From Enterococcus florum (GTDB lineage Bacteria > Bacillota > Bacilli > Lactobacillales > Enterococcaceae), in the NCBI RefSeq assembly GCF_004309355.1, contig NZ_BJCC01000008.1, positions 102,877 through 166,876 of the forward strand: a stretch of 64,000 nt of DNA, read 5' to 3'. Every line of letters begins with the position of its first letter. Within the stretch, counting starts at the first letter, position 1. A model generated the notes under the pieces. That model did no database searches and was not told the DNA's origin. It worked only from the letters and a program-made list of their open reading frames with translations. This document shows positions 52,701 to 60,320 of the stretch, piece after piece. Made by a program: the position numbers and the translations under genes.

Positions 52701-53855
52701 ATGAATTATTTAACCTCTGAATCAGTCACTCAAGGCCATCCTGATAAGCTTTGTGATCAAATTTCTGATCATCTTTTGGATGCTTTTTTAGCTAGTGATC
52801 CGCACTCCCGTGTTGCCATTGAATGTATGATTTCCAATAATTTACTGGTAATAGCCGGTGAGGTTACCAGCCAGTCAAAGGTGAATGTGGAGGCAATCGC
52901 TAGGAAAGTATTGTCCGAGGTGGGATATACGAGCCAGCAAATCGGTATTGACGCAGAAAAATGTATTGTTTTAACCAATCTTCACCAACAATCTCCTGAC
53001 ATTAGTCAAGGTGTCAGCCAAATGACTGGTGACATTGGGGCTGGTGATCAAGGCAGTGTCTACGGGTATGCTTGTGATGATACGGATGATCTTATGCCTT
53101 TGCCAATCCATTTAGCTCATGAAATAGTCAAGCAATTGGATACTTTGCGTCAAAATGGACAGCTGCCCTTTTTACTGCCGGATGGGAAAGCCCAGGTGAC
53201 ATTCCTTTACGATGAGAATCGGCAACCCCTTAGGATTTCAGATGTGGTGCTTTCAGCGCAGCATAAAGAAGACATTTCTATAGATGATTTGCGGAGTCAA
53301 CTAAAGACTAAGATCATTCAACCAGTTCTACCACCGCACTTATTAACCACAAAAACACGCTATTTAATTAATCCTACTGGGCGGTTTGTTGTGGGTGGGC
53401 CGTTCGGCGATACTGGACTTACTGGACGAAAGATTGTAGTGGATACATACGGCGGTATAATCCCTCATGGGGGAGGTGCCTTTTCTGGGAAGGATGGTAC
53501 TAAGGTAGATCGTTCAGGTGCTTACATGGCGCGCTATATTGCGAAAAACATTGTTGCTGCTGGGCTTGCCCAGCGTTGCCAGGTAGCTTTATCCTATGCA
53601 ATTGGCTATGAAGAGCCAGTGGCAATTGATCTTGAGACCTTTGGAACGAATAGAGTCTCAGAGGCCGATCTAAAACTTGCTGTGCTGAAAACCTTCGATC
53701 TGTCACCAAAAGGAATAATCGAAATGCTGCAATTGAATCAGCCGATATTTAAACAAACTTCGGTGTATGGTCATTTTAATCGTTTCGGCGGATTTACCTG
53801 GGAGAAAGTGGATCAGGTAGAAAGATTGAAGTTTTTGGTGATGAGGAGTTATTGA
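52701..53855 (+). CDS. metK: S-adenosylmethionine synthetase within the BMC operon
   Basis: A 384-residue complete MetK: ESVTQGHPDKLCDQISD (ATP/Mg), GAGDQGSVYGYACD, GGPFGDTGLTGRKIVVDTYG, GGAFSGKDGTKVDRSGAYM. It makes SAM from methionine and ATP. Only 17 bases separate it from the eutN-type gene, so it is the last gene of the operon and no room exists for the SMK-box riboswitch found upstream of many Lactobacillales metK genes. SAM is consumed by the activase. The housekeeping metK is presumably elsewhere. Confidence 0.96.
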   Translation: MNYLTSESVTQGHPDKLCDQISDHLLDAFLASDPHSRVAIECMISNNLLVIAGEVTSQSKVNVEAIARKVLSEVGYTSQQIGIDAEKCIVLTNLHQQSPDISQGVSQMTGDIGAGDQGSVYGYACDDTDDLMPLPIHLAHEIVKQLDTLRQNGQLPFLLPDGKAQVTFLYDENRQPLRISDVVLSAQHKEDISIDDLRSQLKTKIIQPVLPPHLLTTKTRYLINPTGRFVVGGPFGDTGLTGRKIVVDTYGGIIPHGGGAFSGKDGTKVDRSGAYMARYIAKNIVAAGLAQRCQVALSYAIGYEEPVAIDLETFGTNRVSEADLKLAVLKTFDLSPKGIIEMLQLNQPIFKQTSVYGHFNRFGGFTWEKVDQVERLKFLVMRSY

Positions 53856-53908
53856 TAGCATTATTAATAATTTATGATCAACCACAGAAATTCAGACTTA
53901 TAAAGACT

Positions 53909-53935
53909 GAACACATTTGTGTTCGGGTATATAAT
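53909..53935 (+). promoter_or_regulatory. Promoter and operator of the RelBE-type module
   Basis: GAACACATTTGTGTTC (53909-53924) is an inverted repeat with a 4-bp centre, just upstream of TATAAT (53930-53935). Toxin-antitoxin complexes usually repress through such operators. Confidence 0.6.
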
Positions 53936-53958
53936 GTAAGTGTAGAGGAGGCGGCAAC

Positions 53959-54457
53959 ATGGCAACAATAACAGTACGTGCAAGTGAAGAAGAGAAAGAT
54001 TTTTTTAGTTCAAATGGCAGAATTTGAAGGAAAAAGTCTCTCTGAGTTACTAAAATCCAAAACACTAGAATCTTTAGAAGATGCATATGATGCCCAAGTA
54101 AGTAACTTAGGTGACTTAGCTGACAAGGAATACCTAGAGGCCCCAGTTTCGAGACCATTGGAAATAACTAAAAAATTTCATAAACAGATAAAGAAGATGG
54201 ATCGATTTGCAGCAAAAATCATTCTAATGTGGTTATCTAAATACTTAGAAGGATGTGAGGATGCGAAAGTTTTTGGTAAAGAGCTTGTCGGAAATTATGC
54301 CGGGAAGTTACGCTATAAAGTCGGGGATTATCGCGTAATCTGTACACTTGATAATCAAAAGTTAATTGTTTTAGCATTAGAGCTGGGTCATCGGCGTGAA
54401 GTCCACAAGAAACAAAGAATCACTCTAGCCAAACATTCTTATTTTGCATTAAATTAA
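53959..54457 (+). pseudogene. Collapsed RelB/RelE-type toxin-antitoxin module (frameshift and fusion)
   Basis: ATG 53959 (GAGGAGG upstream) begins a RelB-like antitoxin, MATITVRASEEEKD, but seven T (53998-54006 area) push it out of frame; six would give DFLVQMAEFEG. The other frame continues the antitoxin to PVSRPLE and then joins directly to a RelE/ParE toxin body, ITKKFHKQIKKMDRFAAKII to ALELGHRREVHKK, with no toxin start codon. So two genes are fused after a deletion, and the front is frameshifted. It is probably inactive. Confidence 0.75.
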
Positions 54458-54460
54458 ACG

Positions 54461-54506
54461 AAACCTTCTTATAAGGGAGTGAAACCCTTGCATGAAGGTT
54501 TTTATC
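54461..54506 (+). terminator. Intrinsic terminator of the RelBE-type module
   Basis: AAACCTTC (54461-54468) pairs with GAAGGTTT (54494-54501), with an inner AAGGG/CCCTT stem, followed by T residues. Confidence 0.75.
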
Positions 54507-54513
54507 TTTACAT

Positions 54514-54551
54514 AAAAAACTGCAACAGCTGTTCACAAATAACTGTTGCAG
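54514..54551 (-). terminator. Intrinsic terminator of the sortase-substrate gene
   Basis: CTGCAACAG (54520-54528) pairs with CTGTTGCAG (54543-54551); the A run at 54514-54519 gives a U tract on the minus-strand transcript. Confidence 0.8.
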
Positions 54552-54565
54552 CTCAGTATTTAGAG

Positions 54566-55615
54566 TCAGTGACGAGCAAGTTTCTTTCTCCAAGTAATCA
54601 GCCCAGCGGAAATGACGAATACCATTCCGATTACAGTCAGGTATACTGTATGTTGTTCGCCAGTTTTTGGATATTGTTTTTGTGTGGATGTTTGCTGATC
54701 GACTGTGAGGTCAGCTTTTTTAGGTGTGTCAGCTGTTTGATTACTGTTTGTTGCTATATTTGTTATCTCATCAGGCTTTTTAGGGCCGTTATCAATTGGC
54801 GCGTTGCCTACAGGAGCTGCCTGAATCCAGTTGACGAATCCAGAGAATAGATTGCCATTTATAGAAGCTATCCTTTCTTGGTCAGGAGCAATAAAGTTTA
54901 GGATATGCACCAATTCCTCTTTGGAAAGATGACTAAGTTCAACAAATCCATTGCCTTTAGGGTAAAGAGCCTGAATGTAATCGTACAATTGATCAATATT
55001 CTGAATTAGTTCGTCGGTCGTTTTATATTGGCTAGGGTTGAAAGCTAAAACCTTCTCAACTTTTTCAGGAGAGATCACATTTTCTTTGTAAGCCTTGCGC
55101 AATACTCTGACGTAGCTGCCGAAATCCATTCCAGTGATGTCGTAATTGTAACGTTCAAAAATTTTCCATGCAGTGCTCAGTTGCTGATCCGTGTAATTGT
55201 CCAATTCAACTTGACTGATTCCATAAGCATTATCTTTCAAATGATCACGAATAACCGCCGGCGTGTATTCTTTTTCCTTTTCTGTTTCAGTTTCTTTTGT
55301 TTCTACTTCATTAATCTTGGTTTCAAGTGATTCGGATTGCTTCGTTCCTTCAGTTTCTTGGGATTCTTTTGTTTCGGTCTCAGCATTCTTCGTTTCAGAA
55401 GAATTGATGGTAACTTCTGGTTCAAGTCCCTCAATTTTTGCTTCAGTATCCTTAACGACCGTACTAGGGTCGATCGTTTCTTCCGCTGCAGGAATACTTT
55501 CAAGCGTCTGTTCTTGGGTAGCTGCAGTTGGATTAGGGACGGATTCGGTCGTTTCAGCGAACGCTGTAAGGGGGAAGGTCAAGGCCAACAAACTGAATAA
55601 AGCAAATTTTTTCAT
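54566..55615 (-). CDS. Sortase-anchored surface protein with YPKTG signal
   Basis: A 349-residue protein: signal peptide (MKKFALFSLLALTFPLTAFA), a Glu/Thr/Ser-rich low-complexity stalk (about residues 25-115), a folded helical domain (about 118-265, YTPAVIRDHLKDNAYGISQV onward) and a Thr/Gln-rich spacer. The sorting signal is YPKTGEQ, with membrane segment VYLTVIGMVFVISAGLITW and RKK tail. Tyr replaces the usual Leu of LPXTG. The folded domain resembles unannotated regions of other enterococcal surface proteins. Function unknown, possibly adhesion. Confidence 0.85.
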   Translation of the reverse strand: MKKFALFSLLALTFPLTAFAETTESVPNPTAATQEQTLESIPAAEETIDPSTVVKDTEAKIEGLEPEVTINSSETKNAETETKESQETEGTKQSESLETKINEVETKETETEKEKEYTPAVIRDHLKDNAYGISQVELDNYTDQQLSTAWKIFERYNYDITGMDFGSYVRVLRKAYKENVISPEKVEKVLAFNPSQYKTTDELIQNIDQLYDYIQALYPKGNGFVELSHLSKEELVHILNFIAPDQERIASINGNLFSGFVNWIQAAPVGNAPIDNGPKKPDEITNIATNSNQTADTPKKADLTVDQQTSTQKQYPKTGEQHTVYLTVIGMVFVISAGLITWRKKLARH

Positions 55616-55959
55616 CTAAATCACTCCTTGTAATCTTTTTGTAATATTATTGTAACACAAGAAATCTATTTGTAAAATAGAAAGTTTAATCTTTTCAATC
55701 TTTTTTTGCTGACTGTCTTTTGAAAGATTGTTTAGGTTTAAAAACGACTTTCGTGCTTTTTAATGTTAGATTGGTTTTATGAAACATGAATTAATCTTAA
55801 TTATTACGTCAAAGTCTATTTTTGAGAATAATCCATCCTATAAAACTCATTTGTAAAAAACTGCCAAACTAGCCGGAAATTGAACCATTAAGGAAATTCC
55901 ATCATCCACTCCCACCAATCTGATATACTAAACTCAGAAAAAATAGGAGGTGTCTCACA
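55616..55959 (+). other. AT-rich intergenic region
   Basis: Contains the leftward promoter region of the surface protein and, near 55945, AGGAGG for the small gene at 55960. No other gene is seen. Confidence 0.5.
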
Positions 55960-56109
55960 ATGGAAAAAGACGACGGAAGCTCTTTAGGGATAGGAATCTC
56001 CTTAGGGCTGATCTATGGGCTCGTTTTCGATAATCTGGCACTGGGATTGGCATTAGGTGTCGCACTTGGCAGTGCAGGCGTATTTGTTCGTAAGAAGAAA
56101 AAGAAGTAA
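55960..56109 (+). CDS. Small Gly/Leu-rich membrane protein, 49 residues
   Basis: ATG 55960 lies nine bases after AGGAGG. The peptide has an acidic start (MEKDDGSS), a glycine-zipper-like hydrophobic stretch (LGIGISLGLIYGLVF; ALGLALGVALGSAGVF) and a tail RKKKKK. The GxxxG-like spacing suggests packing of helices in the membrane. A terminator follows, so it is a complete small transcription unit. Function unknown. Confidence 0.7.
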   Translation: MEKDDGSSLGIGISLGLIYGLVFDNLALGLALGVALGSAGVFVRKKKKK

Positions 56110-56132
56110 TCAAAAGATTGTGTTATTAGTCT

Positions 56133-56166
56133 AAAAAAGCGTCTGCTTACGGCCAGATGCTTTTTT
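56133..56166 (+). terminator. Intrinsic terminator of the small membrane protein gene
   Basis: GCGTCTG (56139-56145) pairs with CAGATGC (56154-56160), flanked by A and T runs. Confidence 0.85.
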
Positions 56167-56221
56167 GAGTTGACAACTGATATGTACTGTTATACACTGT
56201 TTACAAAGAGAGGAATTGGCC

Positions 56222-56596
56222 ATGAAACTTATTATTCAGCACTCATCGATGATCCCAATCTATGAACAGTTGGTTGAGCAGATCAAAGGGGCAATCATTC
56301 AGGGGACTCTGAATGAAAATGATCCGCTGCCTTCGGTGAGAGCTTTAGCAAAAGAATTAAAAATCAGTGCTTTGACTGTTAAAAAAGCTTATGATGCATT
56401 GGATCAAGAGGGGATGATCCAAACGGTTCATGGCAAAGGCAGCTTCGTCAGCGGGGTTAATCCGTCGATAAAATGGGAGGAACAGGTCAAGTCGATCCAA
56501 GAAGAGCTGGAATTAATTGTCGCAAAAGCCAAAAGAATCGGTATCAGTGAAGGTGAGCTGTTGGAACTGGTGCAGCTGATATTGGAGGAATCATAA
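56222..56596 (+). CDS. GntR-family regulator (YhcF/YtrA-type)
   Basis: I choose ATG 56222 (MKLIIQHSSMIPIYEQLVEQ) with AGAGGA upstream. A 124-residue protein with a winged HTH (LPSVRALAKELKISALTVKKAY) and only a short helical C-terminus, as in YtrA-type GntR repressors. These repress their own operon, which typically encodes an ABC transporter responding to cell-envelope stress. It overlaps the ATPase gene directly downstream. Confidence 0.92.
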   Translation: MKLIIQHSSMIPIYEQLVEQIKGAIIQGTLNENDPLPSVRALAKELKISALTVKKAYDALDQEGMIQTVHGKGSFVSGVNPSIKWEEQVKSIQEELELIVAKAKRIGISEGELLELVQLILEES

Positions 56597-57462
56597 TGCT
56601 TACACTAAAAAATGTAAAAAAAACGTATCGAGAGTTTCAATTGGATTGTTCATTGGAGATTTTACCGGGACAAATCATTGGTTTAGTTGGTCGCAACGGG
56701 GCGGGCAAAAGTACGACATTCAAAGCAGCACTGGGACTGATCTCCTATGAGTCTGGGGAGATCCAACTGTTTGGCAAGCCGATTGAAAAATTGAAGGATC
56801 ATGACCGACAGAAATTAGGGATTTCTTTAGCGGAATCCGGCTTCAGCGAATTTCTAATGATTAAGGATATTATTCCAATGCTCAACACGTTTTATACCCA
56901 TTTCCAGAAGGAATTCTTTGTAGACAAATGTACGGCTTTTCAATTGCCCTTTGATAAACCGATCAAAGAATTTTCTACAGGAATGAAAGCACGGCTCAAG
57001 GTCTTAGTGGCGATTAGTCACCATGCATCATTGTTGATTTTAGACGAACCCACTGCGGGGTTGGATGTGGTCGCAAGGGATGAGATCTTAAACTTGTTGC
57101 AGGATTATCTTGAAAAGGATGAGACTCGTAGTATTTTGATCAGCTCACATATTTCGAAGGATTTGGAGCAGCTTTGCGATACCTTGTACTTTATTGACCA
57201 GGGAAAAATTATTTTGAAGGAAGACACAGATGTTTTGCTGGATCAGTACGGTGTTGTGAAGGTGACAGCTGAACAGTTTCTTTGGATGGAGAAAGAATAC
57301 ATCATTGCACTGATTTCAACAAGCTTTGGTTATCAATGTTTGACAGATCAACGAGAGTTTTATCGCGAGAATCATCCTGATTATGTTGTGGAAAAAGCAA
57401 ATATTGATGAAATCGTACGCATGGTTATGGGAGGGGAGAAACATGAAGGGTTTGTATATTAA
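56596..57462 (+). CDS. ABC transporter ATP-binding protein
   Basis: A 288-residue NBD: Walker A GLVGRNGAGKSTTF, Q-loop, signature FSTGMKARLKV (degenerate LSGGQ), Walker B LLILDEPTAGLD and H-loop ISSHISKD. The FSTGM signature is typical of the YtrB/BcrA-like group. It overlaps both neighbours (GntR stop and permease start). With the next gene it forms a half-known envelope-stress or peptide exporter. Confidence 0.94.
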   Translation: MLTLKNVKKTYREFQLDCSLEILPGQIIGLVGRNGAGKSTTFKAALGLISYESGEIQLFGKPIEKLKDHDRQKLGISLAESGFSEFLMIKDIIPMLNTFYTHFQKEFFVDKCTAFQLPFDKPIKEFSTGMKARLKVLVAISHHASLLILDEPTAGLDVVARDEILNLLQDYLEKDETRSILISSHISKDLEQLCDTLYFIDQGKIILKEDTDVLLDQYGVVKVTAEQFLWMEKEYIIALISTSFGYQCLTDQREFYRENHPDYVVEKANIDEIVRMVMGGEKHEGFVY

Positions 57463-58099
57463 GGATATTCGAATGTTGATGAAGCACAAGCTCCTTTTTC
57501 TAGCGATGATTAGTTTGACTGTCATCAATTCATTGAATTTGGAGAATGCAGCGATCGTTCCTAGCTTGATGCTTTTCTTTTTCACATCACTGGCCTTTAC
57601 AACGATTACTTATGACGAGATGGATCACGGGATGACCTTCCTATTCACATTACCGATTTCACGAAAAAAATATGTAATTGAGAAATATGGATTGTCATTC
57701 GTGATTTGCTTGATTGCTGTCGGGCTCTCATTTTTCTTGGTTAGCACTATGTGTTGGGTGCAAGGAGAGACCTTAAACATGTCCTTGTTTTTTCTTACAT
57801 TGGTTTTGCTATTTATCGTAGGGATGCTCTACATTAGTTTGATGCTTCCGATTTACCTGAAGTTTGGGGGAGACAAGAGCCGACTGATCATGATTGCGGT
57901 GATGGGCGTCATTTTCTTTTTCAGTTTCTTAGGCGGAAATTTGATTGATGTTTTAAACCTTGATTTCACTGGAGTGCTGCAAAAACTGATTCAGACTCCC
58001 GCTGAACGACTAGTAGGAATCAGCGGTCTGATCACGCTTTTCATTTTATTCCTTTCTTTCAAATTATCCGTTCGAATCATCCAACGTAAAGAGTTATAA
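57443..58099 (+). CDS. ABC-2 type permease
   Basis: I choose ATG 57443 (MKGLYIKDIRMLMKHKLLFL) with GGAGGGGAG upstream; the longer frame lies within the ATPase gene. The 218-residue protein has six membrane segments and the ABC-2 pattern, with the cytoplasmic segment TLPISRKKYVIEKYG. It is the membrane partner of the upstream ATPase. The substrate is unknown. Confidence 0.9.
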   Translation: MKGLYIKDIRMLMKHKLLFLAMISLTVINSLNLENAAIVPSLMLFFFTSLAFTTITYDEMDHGMTFLFTLPISRKKYVIEKYGLSFVICLIAVGLSFFLVSTMCWVQGETLNMSLFFLTLVLLFIVGMLYISLMLPIYLKFGGDKSRLIMIAVMGVIFFFSFLGGNLIDVLNLDFTGVLQKLIQTPAERLVGISGLITLFILFLSFKLSVRIIQRKEL

Positions 58100-58568
58100 T
58101 GGCTGTACGATTTGACTGAAAAGGAAAGAACGCAGCTAGCAGAAATACTCACCGCTCCGTTTGAAAAGAAATACGAATCAGGAGGCATTTAAGATTCCGA
58201 TCACTTTGGATGGCTAGTCAGTAGATCGCCAGTTGTTGGAGACTTTATAGGCGTCTTGCAAATTCCATCCATACAAAACGCTGTGCCTAGGACAGTCACT
58301 AATTTTTTTGCCACCCAGAAGTTCTACAAGAAACAAGCGTTCGTGAAGTGTACGATGGCTGATTTACTAGGGGACTAAGAAGTCATCGCCGTTGACAATG
58401 TCTTTTTCAAAAAGAATTTAGCGGAATAATGAGGAATGAACAAACAGCTGGAGAATTCTGGCTGTTTTTTTCTGTTTTCTTTTCCTAGGGCTTGACTTAA
58501 ACTAAGGGTGAAGTGATATAGTAAGCGAATTGGCGCAAGGAGATTTTACATAGAACGGAGTTGGACAG
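58100..58568 (+). other. Gene remnants and promoter of the exporter operon
   Basis: A frame ending at TAA 58189-58191 (LYDLTEKERTQLAEILTAPF) and another near 58230-58380 (QKFYKKQAFVKCTMADLLGD) look like pieces of lost genes but have no starts. Near 58447-58473, AACAGC pairs with GCTGTT followed by seven T, a terminator. TTGACTTAAACTAAGG (about 58492) may provide the exporter promoter. Confidence 0.4.
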
Positions 58569-60320
58569 ATGTCCATTTTTAGAAAACTGAGATGGTTTTT
58601 CATCCAAGAGAAAAAAAGGTACATGATCGGTGTCGCAGGGTTGATTATCGTGGCGATCTTCCAAGTGTTTCCGCCGAGAATCATCGGGATCATCATTGAT
58701 GAGATCGACACGTCGACGGTCAATTTTCAACGAATTGCGTTGTGGGTCAGTCTATTGATTGGCTCAGGTGCGGCCCAATATGTGTTTCGTTATATTTGGC
58801 GGACCAATATTTGGGGCGGTGCAGCCCTATTGGAAAAACATCTGCGTCAGCGGTTGTTCAATCATTTTACTAAGATGGATGCGGTCTTTTATCAGGAGCA
58901 TCGCACGGGAGATTTGATGGCTCATGCGACCAATGACTTGACGGCGATCCAAAACGTTGCTGGGTCAGGGATCTTGACTTTTGCGGATTCATTTATCACA
59001 GGGGGAGCCACGGTGGTTGCGATGATTTTGTTCGTGGATTGGCGGCTGACCTTGATCGCGTTGCTTCCGCTTCCGCTTTTGGCCTTGATGTCGAAGATTT
59101 TAGGAGAAAAGCTGCACGATGCCTTTCGCGATGCGCAGGAATCCTTTTCACGGATTAATGACAAAGCCCAAGAAAGCATTACTGGGATGAAAGTACTGAA
59201 AACATTTGGCTTGGAGCAAGCGGATGTGCAGGACTTTGGAAAAAAGATCGACTATGCGATCGCCAAAAACAAGCGGGTCAATTTTTTGGATGCGCTGTTT
59301 GATCCGATGATTACGATTATCGTCGGTTTTTCCTATGTCGCGGCGATTGTTGTGGGCGGAATGTTCATCATGCGGGGCATCTTGTCGATCGGACAATTGG
59401 TTTCCTTCATCAGCTACATCGCGATGCTGATCTGGCCGATGTTTGCGATCGGTCGTTTGTTCAACGTGCTGGAGCGGGGAAATGCCAGCTATGATCGGGT
59501 CGCCGAATTGCTTGGCAAGCAGACCGCGATCGTCGAAAAAGCCGAGTCTATTCAAGAGTCGGCAAAAGGCGAATTAGCTTTTGCGATCGATACTTTTCAG
59601 TATCCAGACGAGCCAACGCCGATTTTACAAAACGTTGCTTTTGAAATGAAGGATGGACAAACCATCGGTATCGTCGGGAAGACGGGGGCAGGGAAAACCA
59701 CGATGCTGAAGTTATTGATGCGAGAATACGATGATTATCGCGGGTCGATCGTTTTTGGTGGTCATGATATTAAGGATTATTCATTACATGCTTTGCTGGA
59801 TTCGATCGGCTATATCCCACAAGATCATTTTTTGTTTTCCACTACGATCCTGGAAAATATCCGGTTTGCTGATCCCACATTGCCACAGGAAACGGTTGAA
59901 CACGCTGCTGCACTTGCAGCTATTGATCAAGACATTCGTGAGATGCCTAATGGCTATGACACCTTAGTCGGTGAACGAGGCGTTTCTCTTTCAGGTGGGC
60001 AAAAACAACGGATCTCGATTGCTCGTGCCTTGATCGTTCAGCCGGAGCTGTTGATTTTAGATGATGCATTGTCTGCAGTGGATGCGAAGACTGAAGAGGC
60101 TATTTTGTCGAATATTCGCAGCTCGCGCAGTGGAAAAAGCACGATTATCGCGGCCCATCGGTTGAGTAGTGTCATGCATGCTGACGAAATCCTTGTTTTG
60201 GATCAAGGGGAAATCATCGAACGAGGAACGCATGACGAGTTGCTGAAGCAGCATGGGTGGTACCAGCGTATGTGGGAGCGGCAGCAGCTGGAAGCCAAAA
60301 TTGAAGGAGGAGAGAGCTGA
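58569..60320 (+). CDS. Heterodimeric ABC multidrug exporter, degenerate-site subunit (BmrC/EfrC-like)
   Basis: A 583-residue TMD-NBD half transporter: six membrane helices (residues 15-310), Walker A GKTGAGKTTML, signature LSGGQKQRISIARAL, Walker B LLILDDALSAVD. Asp replaces the catalytic Glu after Walker B, the usual mark of the non-hydrolysing site in BmrCD, LmrCD and EfrCD. Its stop overlaps the partner's start. Likely role is export of drugs or lipophilic cations. Confidence 0.94.
   Translation: MSIFRKLRWFFIQEKKRYMIGVAGLIIVAIFQVFPPRIIGIIIDEIDTSTVNFQRIALWVSLLIGSGAAQYVFRYIWRTNIWGGAALLEKHLRQRLFNHFTKMDAVFYQEHRTGDLMAHATNDLTAIQNVAGSGILTFADSFITGGATVVAMILFVDWRLTLIALLPLPLLALMSKILGEKLHDAFRDAQESFSRINDKAQESITGMKVLKTFGLEQADVQDFGKKIDYAIAKNKRVNFLDALFDPMITIIVGFSYVAAIVVGGMFIMRGILSIGQLVSFISYIAMLIWPMFAIGRLFNVLERGNASYDRVAELLGKQTAIVEKAESIQESAKGELAFAIDTFQYPDEPTPILQNVAFEMKDGQTIGIVGKTGAGKTTMLKLLMREYDDYRGSIVFGGHDIKDYSLHALLDSIGYIPQDHFLFSTTILENIRFADPTLPQETVEHAAALAAIDQDIREMPNGYDTLVGERGVSLSGGQKQRISIARALIVQPELLILDDALSAVDAKTEEAILSNIRSSRSGKSTIIAAHRLSSVMHADEILVLDQGEIIERGTHDELLKQHGWYQRMWERQQLEAKIEGGES

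Noticed and set aside
58569..60320. Asp instead of Glu after Walker B as a defect in the exporter
   Set aside because: It is the normal feature of the degenerate site in heterodimeric exporters, matched by the complementary partner encoded downstream.
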